DNA of 64,000 nucleotides from Peterkaempfera sp044755465 (lineage in GTDB: Bacteria; Actinomycetota; Actinomycetes; Streptomycetales; Streptomycetaceae): the NCBI RefSeq assembly GCF_044755465.1, contig NZ_JBIVRB010000003.1, positions 310,001 through 374,000 on the forward strand. The letters run 5' to 3'. A model generated the notes under the pieces. That model saw only the letters and a program-made list of their open reading frames with translations, was not told where the DNA came from and did not search any database. Below, one piece after another: positions 28,487-36,650 of the stretch (positions are counted from its first letter, which is position 1; each line of letters starts with the position of its first letter). The position numbers and the translations under genes are program-made.

Positions 28487-30325
28487 TCAGAAGACCGGCA
28501 CGCCCTCGCGCACCAGCCGCCAGTCCACCGAGGCGAAGTCGGCCGGGTCGATCTCGCCCTTGGCCTTCACCCAGGAGATCATCGTGTTGCGGATCTCGTC
28601 GGAGTTGGTCCACAGCACCGGTGCCGCCGCGATGTGCGGGAAGTTGCCGCCGCCGCTCGCCCGGTAGTTGTTGACCGCCAGCACGAACTCGGCCGCCGGG
28701 TCGATCGGCGCCCCGTTGTAGGACAGGCCCACGATCCGCTGGCCGGCCGGCTTGGAGATGTCGACGTCGTAGGTGAGGCCGTAGACGGAGTCGAAGTTGT
28801 AGTCCGGCGTGCCGTCCGCGTTGGTCAGCGTCGCCCGGTCGATGGGCGCGCCCACCGGGACCTGGCTGAAGTACCGCATCGAGAACTCCAGGTAGTCCTT
28901 GAGCTGGGCACCCGTCAGCTTCCGGGCCTCCAGGGTGTTCTCGAAGACGTACAGCCCGGCCGCGTCCCGCAGCTTCACATCGCCCGCCGGGATGGCCGCC
29001 GTCCGGTTGAACGGCGCGGCCTGCGCCAGCACCGGCAGGCTGGCGTACGCGGTACCGGCCAGCGCGTCCCGTACGGTGTCCGCCTGCACCCGGCCGATCA
29101 GGTCGATGATCGGGGTGTCCCTGAACGGCGCCTCCTCGATGGACAGCGCTTCCTTACAGGTGCCGATCACCTGGTTGACGTACGCGACGACCTTCTTGTG
29201 CTCGGCCGCCAGCAGCTTGACGACCGCCTTGTCCTCCTTCGCCGTGTTGGAGTTGAGCAGCGAGGAGCGCACCGAGGTGACCTGCCAGCAGCCACGGACG
29301 TACTCGGCCTCGAAGTCGAAGCGGGTCAGCCGCTCGCCCCACAGCAGCGGCTCGGAGAGCACGACCTGCTTGCCGGTCTTCTTGTTGACCACGATCCGCT
29401 GCGCGATCTCCACATGCGCGTGGCCGATCAGCATCGCGTCGATGCCCGGCACCTGCTCGGCCACCGCGACGCCCGCGTTCTCCGCCCACGGGATCTGGTC
29501 GCCGTACGAGGACGGCTGGTCCGCGCCGGTGTGGGCGGAGACGATCACCACATCGGCGCCGGCCGCCCGCAGCTTGGGCACCCACACCTTGGCCTGCTCC
29601 ACGATCCCGGCGAAGGTCATCTTGCCCTGGACGTTGGCCTTGTCCCAGATCGCGATGCCCGGGTTGGTCAGGCCCAGGATGCCGACCCGGATGTCCCGGC
29701 CGTTGCGCGCGCGGATCTTGCGGATGACGTACGGCGGGAACGCCGGGCGCTCGGTGCGCGCGTCCAGCGCGTTGGCGCCCAGCAGCGGGAAGTCGCACTG
29801 CTTCTCGAAGGCGCGCAGCAGCGGGATGCCGTAGTTGAACTCGTGGTTGCCCAGCGCCGCCGCGTCATAGCCGATGTGGTTCATCGCCAGCGCCATCGGG
29901 TGCACCGGGGCGTGCCGGCCGCCCTGGTCGATCGGCTCGATCCGGGCGTAGTAGTAGCTGAGCTGGGTGCCCTGGATGGTGTCGCCCGCGTCGATCAGCA
30001 GGGTGCGGTGGCGGCCCTTCTCCTGGCGGATGCCCTGGACCAGGGTGGAGATCTTGGCCAGGCCGACGTTGTTGCCCGCCTTGTCCTGGTACTCGGCGTC
30101 GGTGAAGTAGTCCCAGTTGAGGGCGTTGCCGTGCAGGTCGGTGGTGCCCATCACGGTGAAGGACTCGGTGACGGCTGGCTTGCCGTGCTTCGGCGGGCGC
30201 ACCGGGGCGGGCTTGCCATGGGCGGCGGCCGGCTGCGCGGCGGCCGCCGAGACACCGCCGACCAGTGCGGCGCCGGCCGCCGTCACCGCGGCGCGGGACA
30301 CGAAATCACGACGGTTGAGAGGCAT
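28487..30325 (-). CDS. Tat-exported bifunctional 5'-nucleotidase / metallophosphatase
   Basis: 612 residues from ATG 30325 with GGAGA upstream. Twin-arginine signal 'NRRDFVSRAAVTAAGAALVGG' and a likely cleavage site after 'AAAAQPAAAHG', so it is exported folded. Metallophosphoesterase domain: 'TDLHGNALNWDYF', 'LIDAGDTIQGTQLSYY', 'ALGNHEFNYG', 'VIVSAHTGAD' and 'IGHAHVEI' supply the dinuclear-metal ligands. The C-terminal half is the 5'-nucleotidase domain ('VYGLTYDVDISKPAGQRI', 'NNYRASGGG'). Hydrolyses extracellular nucleotides or 2',3'-cyclic nucleotides for phosphate and nucleoside recovery. Convergent with gltD, divergent from the amidase gene. Confidence 0.93.
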   Translation of the reverse strand: MPLNRRDFVSRAAVTAAGAALVGGVSAAAAQPAAAHGKPAPVRPPKHGKPAVTESFTVMGTTDLHGNALNWDYFTDAEYQDKAGNNVGLAKISTLVQGIRQEKGRHRTLLIDAGDTIQGTQLSYYYARIEPIDQGGRHAPVHPMALAMNHIGYDAAALGNHEFNYGIPLLRAFEKQCDFPLLGANALDARTERPAFPPYVIRKIRARNGRDIRVGILGLTNPGIAIWDKANVQGKMTFAGIVEQAKVWVPKLRAAGADVVIVSAHTGADQPSSYGDQIPWAENAGVAVAEQVPGIDAMLIGHAHVEIAQRIVVNKKTGKQVVLSEPLLWGERLTRFDFEAEYVRGCWQVTSVRSSLLNSNTAKEDKAVVKLLAAEHKKVVAYVNQVIGTCKEALSIEEAPFRDTPIIDLIGRVQADTVRDALAGTAYASLPVLAQAAPFNRTAAIPAGDVKLRDAAGLYVFENTLEARKLTGAQLKDYLEFSMRYFSQVPVGAPIDRATLTNADGTPDYNFDSVYGLTYDVDISKPAGQRIVGLSYNGAPIDPAAEFVLAVNNYRASGGGNFPHIAAAPVLWTNSDEIRNTMISWVKAKGEIDPADFASVDWRLVREGVPVF

Positions 30326-30572
30326 ACGTTCTCCAGAACAGGCAGGACAGGGTTCACCGCCCGGCCCGTACCCGGGCAGGGCGACGAAGCCCCGCAGCCG
30401 CGCTGAAGACGGCGACCACCGGGGCGACGCGCGTAGAAGTCTGCACTGCGACCCACCCCGGGCGATAGTCCCCGCAGGTTTCGATAAGCCGACCAACCGG
30501 CAACAACATCGCACAGCACCCCCGCAGGACGGCCCCTATACCACAGCCCCACGCCAGGAACGGACCGCACCC

Positions 30573-31676
30573 GTGACCGCACCGCCCCGCCACGACACCG
30601 TCCCCGCCCACCCCGCCAACCACGACCGGGCCGACCGCCCCCGCGACCTGCCCATCACCACCCTGGTCCTGCACTGCACCGAGGAGGACTGGGCCACCAC
30701 CCTCGCCATCTTCACCGACCCCGCCCGCCAGGTCTCCGCCCACTGGGTGGTCCGCTCCCACGACGGCCACCTCACCCGGATGGCCGCCGACCGCGACATC
30801 GCCTGGCACGCGGGCAACTGGTACCTCAACCAGACCTCACTCGGCATCGAACAGGAAGGCAGCGCCGCCGACGGCCACGGCTACACCGACGCCCTCTACC
30901 GCGGCACCGCCGCCCTGGTCCGCCACCTCGCCGCCCGCCACCGCATCCCCCTGGACCGCACCCACCTGCTCGGCCACGACAACGTCCCCCCGCCGCTCCC
31001 CGAGCGGACCCCCGCCATGCACACCGACCCCGGCCCCTACTACGACTGGGCCCGGCTGCTGCGCCTGCTCGGCCACCCGCTCGGCCCCACCGCGCCGCCC
31101 GGCGCCCCGCTGCTCGCCGTCCACCCCGGCTGGCAGCGCAACCCGCAGCCCCTCGCCGCCTGCGACCGGCACCCCGGCGCACCCGCCCGCCCCGCCAACT
31201 TCGTCCCGCTGCGCAGCCACCCCGACCCCGACGCACCCCTGCTCGGCCCCGGCTGCCTGCACGACACCACCGGCCGCGCCGCCGCCGGCCAGCGCTTCGC
31301 CACCGCCGGGCGGGCCGGGGAGTGGACCGCCATCTGGTACGACGGCCGCCGCGCCTGGTTCCACGACCCCGCCGACGCCCCCACCGCCGTACCCGTCCGA
31401 GGCGCCGCCGTACAGCCGCGCCACGCCCCCGTCCCGGTGCACGGCCGCGCCTATCCCGACCCGGCCGACTACCCGGCCGGCACCGCCCCGCCCGCCGCCG
31501 TCCCCATCGGCCGGCTGCACCCCGGCCAGCGCTACGCCTGCGGCGGCCCGGTCCCCAGCGTGCACCGCATCGACGCCGCCACCACCGTCACCGGCGCCGA
31601 ACCGCACCTGGTCGTGCAGTTCGGCCACCGGATCGGCTATGTCCGCGCCGCCGACGTCGAGCTGCTGCCCGGTTGA
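30573..31676 (+). CDS. Amidase_2/PGRP-type N-acetylmuramoyl-L-alanine amidase-like protein
   Basis: 367 residues from GTG 30573 (start uncertain; AGGAA is 13 nt upstream). The N-terminal third is an Amidase_2 fold: 'TTLVLHCTEED' (H34), 'SAHWVVRSHDGHLTRM', 'AWHAGNWYLNQTSLGIEQEG', 'HLLGHDNV' (H135) and 'HTDPGPYYDW' in the place of the third zinc ligand. Residues 150-365 form an SH3-like or unknown region with 'FVPLRSHPDPDAP' and 'WTAIWYDGRRAWFHDP'. No signal peptide or membrane segment is visible, odd for a wall hydrolase. Either the start is wrong or the enzyme acts after lysis or on cytosolic muropeptides. Confidence 0.75.
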   Translation: MTAPPRHDTVPAHPANHDRADRPRDLPITTLVLHCTEEDWATTLAIFTDPARQVSAHWVVRSHDGHLTRMAADRDIAWHAGNWYLNQTSLGIEQEGSAADGHGYTDALYRGTAALVRHLAARHRIPLDRTHLLGHDNVPPPLPERTPAMHTDPGPYYDWARLLRLLGHPLGPTAPPGAPLLAVHPGWQRNPQPLAACDRHPGAPARPANFVPLRSHPDPDAPLLGPGCLHDTTGRAAAGQRFATAGRAGEWTAIWYDGRRAWFHDPADAPTAVPVRGAAVQPRHAPVPVHGRAYPDPADYPAGTAPPAAVPIGRLHPGQRYACGGPVPSVHRIDAATTVTGAEPHLVVQFGHRIGYVRAADVELLPG

Positions 31677-31761
31677 GCGAAGCTTGTGGAGTTCTTCGAC
31701 TGTTCTCCTGCACGACATATGACGGACTGCCAGTACTTCGGTGTTACGCGCCGGTAATCCC

Positions 31762-31767
31762 TACGCT
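31762..31767 (+). promoter_or_regulatory. -10 element of pyk (leaderless)
   Basis: TACGCT ends 7 nt before the pyk ATG at 31775; no ribosome-binding site precedes it. Confidence 0.5.
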
Positions 31768-31774
31768 CGGACGT

Positions 31775-33217
31775 ATGCGCCGAGCAAAAATCGTCTGTAC
31801 CCTCGGGCCAGCCGCCGACTCCTACGACCAGATCAAATCCCTGGTCGAGGCCGGCATGGATGTGGCCCGCCTCAATCTCAGCCACGGCTCCTACGCGGAG
31901 CACGAGGAGCGTTACCGCCGGGTCCGCAAGGCATCCGACGAGACCGGGCACAGCGTCGGCATCCTCGCCGACCTCCAGGGCCCCAAGATCCGGCTCGACA
32001 CCTTCGCGGAGGGCCCGGTCCTCCTCGAACGCGGCGACGAGTTCACCATCACCACCGAGCCCGGCGTCCCGGGCGACCGCACCATCTGCGGCACCACCTA
32101 CCGGGGCCTGGCCGGCGATGTCTCGCGCGGCGAGCGCATCCTGGTGGACGACGGCCGGGTCACCCTGGAGGTGACCGATGTGGAGGGCCCCCGGGTCCAC
32201 TGCATCGTCATCGAGGGCGGCATGGTCTCCGACCACAAGGGGCTCAACCTCCCCGGTGTCGCCGTCAGCGTCCCCGCACTCTCCGACAAGGACGTCGCAG
32301 ACCTGCGCTGGGCACTGAACATCGGGGCCGACCTGATCGCCCTCTCCTTCGTCCGCTCCGCCCGCGACGCCGACGACGTCCGGCGGATCATGGCCGAGGA
32401 GGGCCGCCGGGTCCCCGTCATCGCCAAGATCGAGAAGCCGCAGGCCGTCGAGAACCTCGAAGAGATCATCGAGGCGTTCGACGGCTTCATGGTGGCCCGG
32501 GGCGACCTGGGCGTGGAGATGCCGCTGGAGCAGGTGCCGCTGGTCCAGAAGCGGATCATCAAGCTGGCCAAGCGCAACGCCAAGCCGGTCATCGTCGCCA
32601 CCCAGATGCTGGAGTCGATGATCAACGCCTCCCGGCCCACCCGGGCCGAGGCCAGCGACGTCGCCAACGCCGTGCTGGACGGTACGGACGCGGTGATGCT
32701 CTCCGGCGAGACCAGCGTCGGCAAGTACCCGGTCGAGACCGTCAAGACCATGGCCCGCATCGTCACCGCCGTCGAGGAGGACATCCTCGCCAAGGGCCTG
32801 CCGGACCTCACCGCCGGCAACCGCCCCCGCACCCAGGGCGGGGCGGTCGCCCGCGCCGCCGCCGAGATCGGTGACTTCCTGGGCGCCAAGTTCCTGGTGG
32901 CCTTCACCCAGAGCGGCGACACCGCCAAGCGGCTCAGCCGCTACCGCTCGCCCATCCCGGTGCTCGCCTTCACCTATGAGCCCGCCGTCCGCAGCGAGCT
33001 CTCGCTCAGCTGGGGCGTGGAGACCTTCCTCGGCCCGCTCGCGGCCAACACCGACGAGATGGTCGAGCAGGTGGACGCCCAACTGCTCAAGATCGGCCGC
33101 TGCCGCAAGGGCGACATCGTCGTCATCACCGCCGGCTCCCCACCCGGCCTGGCCGGCTCCACCAACCTCGTCCGCGTCCACCACGTCGGCGAGGACGACG
33201 CCCCGCACATGCCCTGA
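31775..33217 (+). CDS. pyk: Pyruvate kinase
   Basis: 480 residues. Last glycolytic step: PEP + ADP to pyruvate + ATP; Mg2+ and K+ dependent, cytosolic tetramer. N-terminal 'RRAKIVCTLGPAADSYDQI', 'DVARLNLSHGSYAEHEERY', 'ILADLQGPKIRLDTF', the catalytic 'IAKIEKPQAVENLEEI', 'FMVARGDLGVEMPLEQVP', 'ATQMLESMINASRPTRAEASDVANAVLDG' and the allosteric C-domain 'FLVAFTQSGDTAKRLSRYR' are all present. Start set at ATG 31775 from the family N-terminus and the -10 box 7 nt upstream. Confidence 0.98.
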   Translation: MRRAKIVCTLGPAADSYDQIKSLVEAGMDVARLNLSHGSYAEHEERYRRVRKASDETGHSVGILADLQGPKIRLDTFAEGPVLLERGDEFTITTEPGVPGDRTICGTTYRGLAGDVSRGERILVDDGRVTLEVTDVEGPRVHCIVIEGGMVSDHKGLNLPGVAVSVPALSDKDVADLRWALNIGADLIALSFVRSARDADDVRRIMAEEGRRVPVIAKIEKPQAVENLEEIIEAFDGFMVARGDLGVEMPLEQVPLVQKRIIKLAKRNAKPVIVATQMLESMINASRPTRAEASDVANAVLDGTDAVMLSGETSVGKYPVETVKTMARIVTAVEEDILAKGLPDLTAGNRPRTQGGAVARAAAEIGDFLGAKFLVAFTQSGDTAKRLSRYRSPIPVLAFTYEPAVRSELSLSWGVETFLGPLAANTDEMVEQVDAQLLKIGRCRKGDIVVITAGSPPGLAGSTNLVRVHHVGEDDAPHMP

Positions 33218-33232
33218 CCCACCGCACCACCC

Positions 33233-33266
33233 GACCCGCAGGGCGTCCCCGGGCACCCTGCGGGTC
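33233..33266. terminator. Bidirectional terminator after pyk
   Basis: 11-bp perfect inverted repeat GACCCGCAGGG (33233-33243) / CCCTGCGGGTC (33256-33266). The right arm overlaps the stop codon of the convergent 33265-34038 gene. Confidence 0.75.
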
Positions 33267-34038
33267 AGTGCTTGGCCCCGACGTACCGGTCCATCAGCGC
33301 CACCGACGCCCGGCGGGCCACGGACACGTTCACCGCACCGCCGCCGCGCCGTGCCGCCGTCCAGGCCACGCCGACCGCGTCGAGCGTCCCGGTGTACAGG
33401 CCGACGATGTCCTCGGACGTGTTGGTGAAGAAGTAGCGGGGGTACTCATAGCGCCTGGGCACGCCCGCGACGGACCTGGTGGTCCAGTTGGTGATCCGGC
33501 AGCCGTCCGAGTGGACCAGCCCGCGGATGAACGGCCAGGGCTCCGCCCCGACGATGTCCTGCTGCCACTGCGTCAGGGCGATGCGGCGCTCATGCTTCTT
33601 CCCCGGGCCGTGCTGGGGGAAGAGGCACGGCCAGTGCTTGCTGAAGCTCACCACCTGGGTGCAGCCCGCCGCCCGTACCCGGGACACCGAGTTGCCGGGC
33701 AGCACCGCCCGGACCGTCCCGGCGCAGAGATCGATCAGCCCCGGCCAGCAGTTGCCGCAGGAGATCCGCAGCGCATGGACGCCCCGGGCGGCTGGGCTGA
33801 TGCAGCCGTCGCCCAGGTAGAGCCCCAGCAGGTACGCGTAATCGCCGCGACCGATCGACCGGTCGAGAACCCCGGCATTCACCGGGCACTCGGCGCGCAT
33901 TCCGGAAAGCGGCGATATGCGGACCGTCCACTGCCGGATCGCCGAGCGGGAGATCCCGGTACGGCGGCCGATCTCGCTGAGGGAGTGGCCGCGCCGGTAA
34001 AGCTCCACAGCTCGGCGCCGGGTCGCCATGTCGTACAC
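33265..34038 (-). CDS. HTH plus LAGLIDADG-type protein (stand-alone)
   Basis: 257 residues from GTG 34038; ATG 34029 is an alternative, and the ribosome-binding site is weak. Residues 5-38 form a transposase/Sin3-like helix-turn-helix ('RRAVELYRRGHSLSEIGRRT', 'GISRSAIRQW'). Two LAGLIDADG-like motifs follow about 100 residues apart: 'YLLGLYLGDG' (69-78, D77) and 'FIRGLVHSDG' (170-179, D178), each with the acidic residue that binds the catalytic metal in homing endonucleases. Several Cys (51, 94, 97, 105) sit between. No intein or intron is visible. It could be a DNA-binding regulator that reuses the fold, or an active endonuclease. It lies 68 bp from a tRNA gene on the same strand. Confidence 0.75.
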   Translation of the reverse strand: MYDMATRRRAVELYRRGHSLSEIGRRTGISRSAIRQWTVRISPLSGMRAECPVNAGVLDRSIGRGDYAYLLGLYLGDGCISPAARGVHALRISCGNCWPGLIDLCAGTVRAVLPGNSVSRVRAAGCTQVVSFSKHWPCLFPQHGPGKKHERRIALTQWQQDIVGAEPWPFIRGLVHSDGCRITNWTTRSVAGVPRRYEYPRYFFTNTSEDIVGLYTGTLDAVGVAWTAARRGGGAVNVSVARRASVALMDRYVGAKH

Positions 34039-34106
34039 GGAGGCGCACCCCCACCGGGCCGATGAATATCACAGAGCGGCTGGCGACCTTGGAAAACAAG
34101 GCGAAG

Positions 34107-34180
34107 TGCCCCGGGTGGGATTCGAACCCACACTGAATACCTTTTGAGGGTATCGTCTCTGCCGATTGGACTACCGGAGC
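34107..34180 (-). tRNA. tRNA with CAA anticodon (Leu by anticodon, class-I fold)
   Basis: 74 nt, CCA not encoded. Acceptor GCTCCGG pairs with CCGGGGC, including one G-U; discriminator A73. U8, A14, G18G19, T-loop TTCGAAT on a 5-bp GTGGG/CCCAC stem, and anticodon stem ATACC/GGTAT around CTCAAAA give anticodon CAA, which reads UUG (leucine). The D-stem is only GTC/GAC. The variable region is 5 nt (TCAGT), whereas bacterial leucine tRNAs normally have a long variable arm. It folds well, so it is probably functional, but its amino-acid identity is uncertain. Confidence 0.85.
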
Positions 34181-34279
34181 GCAGCGGATTCAAAGGTGAG
34201 ACCCGCCCCCACTGCCCACCAAACATACCGTGTCTGGGTACCCTCGTGCATGCAGCACCCAGCCTGAACGAGGAGCACC

Positions 34280-34933
34280 GTGAGCGCCGCCGAAGAGCCG
34301 CACGAGCCCGTGTCGCCCCAGATCACCCGGATCGTCATCGCCGAGGACGAGGCGTTGATCCGGCTGGACCTCAAGGAGATGCTGGAGGAGGAGGGCTACA
34401 CCGTCGTCGGGGAGGCCGGGGACGGGGCGGAGGCCGTGCGGCTGGCCGAGGAGCTGCGGCCCGACCTGGTGATCCTGGATGTGAAGATGCCGGTGCTGGA
34501 CGGTCTGTCCGCCGCCGAGCAGATCCACGAGGCCCACATCGCGCCGACGCTGATGCTGACCGCGTTCTCGCAGCGCGAGCTGGTGGACCGGGCGCGGGAC
34601 GCCGGGGCCATGGCGTACGTGGTGAAGCCGTTCAGCAAGAGCGATCTGGTGCCCGCCATCGAGATGGCCGTCTCCCGGTACACCGAGATCCGGGCGCTGG
34701 AGGAGGAGATCGGTGACCTCACCCAGCGGCTGGAGACCCGCAAGCTGGTGGACCGGGCCAAGAGCGTGCTCCAGTCGAAGTTCGGGCTGACCGAGCCGGC
34801 CGCGTTCCGCTGGATCCAGAAGACCTCGATGGACCGCCGGATGACCATGCGGGCGGTGGCCGAGGCCGTGATCGAGGAGGGCGTGGCCCAGGACCGGCGG
34901 AAGGCCGAGGAGCAGTCGTCCGCCGAGGGCTGA
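34280..34933 (+). CDS. pdtaR: ANTAR-domain response regulator PdtaR
   Basis: 217 residues, GTG start with GAGGAG 8 nt upstream. Receiver domain with acidic pocket 'IVIAEDEALIRLDL', phosphoacceptor D67 in 'PDLVILDVKMPVLDG', Thr in 'LMLTAFSQ' and K in 'YVVKPFSKSDL'. A coiled region 'EIRALEEEIGDLTQRLETR' leads to the C-terminal ANTAR RNA-binding domain (about 150-205, 'LVDRAKSVLQSKFGLTEPAAFRWIQKTSMDRRMTM'). ANTAR proteins bind tandem hairpins in nascent mRNA and prevent termination. The cognate kinase (PdtaS type) is not in the window. Confidence 0.94.
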   Translation: MSAAEEPHEPVSPQITRIVIAEDEALIRLDLKEMLEEEGYTVVGEAGDGAEAVRLAEELRPDLVILDVKMPVLDGLSAAEQIHEAHIAPTLMLTAFSQRELVDRARDAGAMAYVVKPFSKSDLVPAIEMAVSRYTEIRALEEEIGDLTQRLETRKLVDRAKSVLQSKFGLTEPAAFRWIQKTSMDRRMTMRAVAEAVIEEGVAQDRRKAEEQSSAEG

Positions 34934-34945
34934 GCGCGGCGAACC

Positions 34946-34988
34946 CGAGGGGCCCGGCCATCCCGTGAACGGGTGACCGGGCCCCTCG
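34946..34988. terminator. Bidirectional terminator between pdtaR and livF
   Basis: 12-bp perfect inverted repeat CGAGGGGCCCGG (34946-34957) / CCGGGCCCCTCG (34977-34988), with a smaller CCCGT/ACGGG stem in its loop. Lies in the 80-bp convergent gap. Confidence 0.85.
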
Positions 34989-35013
34989 CCTCGGGTCGCT
35001 CCTCGCCCCCGGG

Positions 35014-35730
35014 TCAGTCCTCGCCCAGGTACGCCTTGCGGACCGACTCGTCGTGCAGCAGGTCCTCGCCGGTGCCGGAGAGCACGATCCGGCCGGTCTC
35101 CATGACATGGCCGTGGTCGGCCAGCGACAGGGCGGCCTGGGCGTTCTGCTCGACCAGCAGGATGGTGGTGCCGCCGGACCGCAGCTCGGTGATGGTCGCC
35201 ATGATCTTCTGCATCATGATCGGGGACAGGCCCATCGAGGGCTCGTCCAGCATCAGCAGCTTGGGCCGCGACATCAGGGCCCTGCCCATGGCGAGCATCT
35301 GCTGCTCGCCGCCGGAGAGGGTGCCGGCTGCCTGCTTGCGGCGCTCGCCCAGGATGGGGAAGAGGGCGTAAGCGTGGTCCACGTCCCGCTGGACACCGGC
35401 GGCGTCGCGGCGCAGGAACGCGCCGAGCAGCAGGTTCTCCTCGATGGTCATCCGGGGGAAGATGTGGCGGCCCTCGGGGGAGTGCGCCAGCCCGAGTGAC
35501 ACGATCCGGTGCGCGGGCATGTCGTGCAGCGACCGCCCGTCGAACCGCACCCGGCCGCCGACCGGTCTGAGCAGCCCGGAGAGGGTGCGCAGGGTGGTGG
35601 TCTTGCCGGCGCCGTTGGTGCCGATCAGGGTGACCACCTCCCCGGCCTCGACGGTGAAGCTGATCCCCTTGACGGCCTCGATCTTGCCGTAGGCGACGCG
35701 GAGGTCCTCGACCTCGAGCAGGGCGGTCAC
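35014..35730 (-). CDS. livF: Branched-chain amino acid ABC transporter ATPase
   Basis: 238 residues. Walker A 'GTNGAGKTTTLRTL', signature 'LSGGEQQMLAMGRAL', Walker B 'LLMLDEPSMGLSP' and H-loop region 'ILLVEQNAQAAL' identify an ABC ATPase of the LivF type. Hydrolyses ATP with LivG to drive import through LivHM. The GTG start overlaps the livG stop by 4 nt. Last gene of the liv operon. Confidence 0.95.
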   Translation of the reverse strand: MTALLEVEDLRVAYGKIEAVKGISFTVEAGEVVTLIGTNGAGKTTTLRTLSGLLRPVGGRVRFDGRSLHDMPAHRIVSLGLAHSPEGRHIFPRMTIEENLLLGAFLRRDAAGVQRDVDHAYALFPILGERRKQAAGTLSGGEQQMLAMGRALMSRPKLLMLDEPSMGLSPIMMQKIMATITELRSGGTTILLVEQNAQAALSLADHGHVMETGRIVLSGTGEDLLHDESVRKAYLGED

Positions 35731-36650
35731 TGGTCGTCCTCCCCAGGGGTCACGGTGGGCTCGGGGGTCACAGCAGCGGCTTCGGCTGCCGCCACCTGCC
35801 GGGCCTCCTCGTCGCCCGGTGCGCCCTCGAAGGGCGTACCGAGGTACGCGGCGATCACCCGTTCGTCGCCCTGCACGGTCGCGGAGTCGCCCTCGATCAG
35901 CTTGCGGCCCTGGACCAGGACGGCGGTGCGGTCGCAGAGGTTGAAGATGAACCGCATGTCGTGCTCGATCACCAGCACGGCGATGCCCTGGGCCCGGATG
36001 GCGAGGATCAGCTCCTCGGTGGCCCGGGTCTCCTGCGGGTTCATCCCGGCGGTGGGTTCGTCGAGCAGCAGCAGCCCGGGGTCGCTGGCCAGCGCGCGGG
36101 CGACCTCCAGCTTGCGCTGCTCGCCGTACGGGAGGTTGCGGGCGAGATGGTCGGCCTTGGCGTCCAGGCCGACGAAGGCGAGCAGCTCCATGGCGCGCTC
36201 GCGGCCGGCCGCTTCGGCGCGGTGGAAGCCGGGGCCGCGCAGCAGGGCGGAGAGCAGGCCCTCCTTGGTGCGGGTGTGCCGGCCGACGAGGACGTTCTCC
36301 AGCACGGTCATATTGGCGAAGAGCCGGATGTTCTGGAAGGTCCGCGCGACTCCGGCCCTGGTGACCAGGTGGGGTTTGGGCGGCAGGACCCGGCCCCGGT
36401 AGCCGACGGTGCCCTCGGTGGGGACGTACAGGCCGGTGAGGCAGTTGAAGAAGGTGGTCTTGCCGGCGCCGTTGGGGCCGATCAGGCCGATGATCTCACC
36501 GGCGTTGACGGTGAGGTCGACGTTGTCGACGGCGGTGAGGCCGCCGAACCGCATGGTGACGCCGGTGGCCCGCAGCAGCGGCTCGCCGGGGGCGGGTGCC
36601 GGGTCGGCGGCGGGGCCGGGGATGGTCTCGGTGGTCATCTGGTGGTTCAC
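35727..36650 (-). CDS. livG: Branched-chain amino acid ABC transporter ATPase
   Basis: 307 residues. Walker A 'GPNGAGKTTFFNCLTGL', LivG-specific 'LVTRAGVARTFQNIRLF', signature 'LPYGEQRKLEVARAL', Walker B 'LLLLDEPTAGMNP', H-loop 'VLVIEHDMRFI'. About 25 extra N-terminal residues and about 45 C-terminal residues beyond the ATPase core. The GTG start overlaps livM by 4 nt (GTGA). Confidence 0.95.
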   Translation of the reverse strand: MNHQMTTETIPGPAADPAPAPGEPLLRATGVTMRFGGLTAVDNVDLTVNAGEIIGLIGPNGAGKTTFFNCLTGLYVPTEGTVGYRGRVLPPKPHLVTRAGVARTFQNIRLFANMTVLENVLVGRHTRTKEGLLSALLRGPGFHRAEAAGRERAMELLAFVGLDAKADHLARNLPYGEQRKLEVARALASDPGLLLLDEPTAGMNPQETRATEELILAIRAQGIAVLVIEHDMRFIFNLCDRTAVLVQGRKLIEGDSATVQGDERVIAAYLGTPFEGAPGDEEARQVAAAEAAAVTPEPTVTPGEDDQ

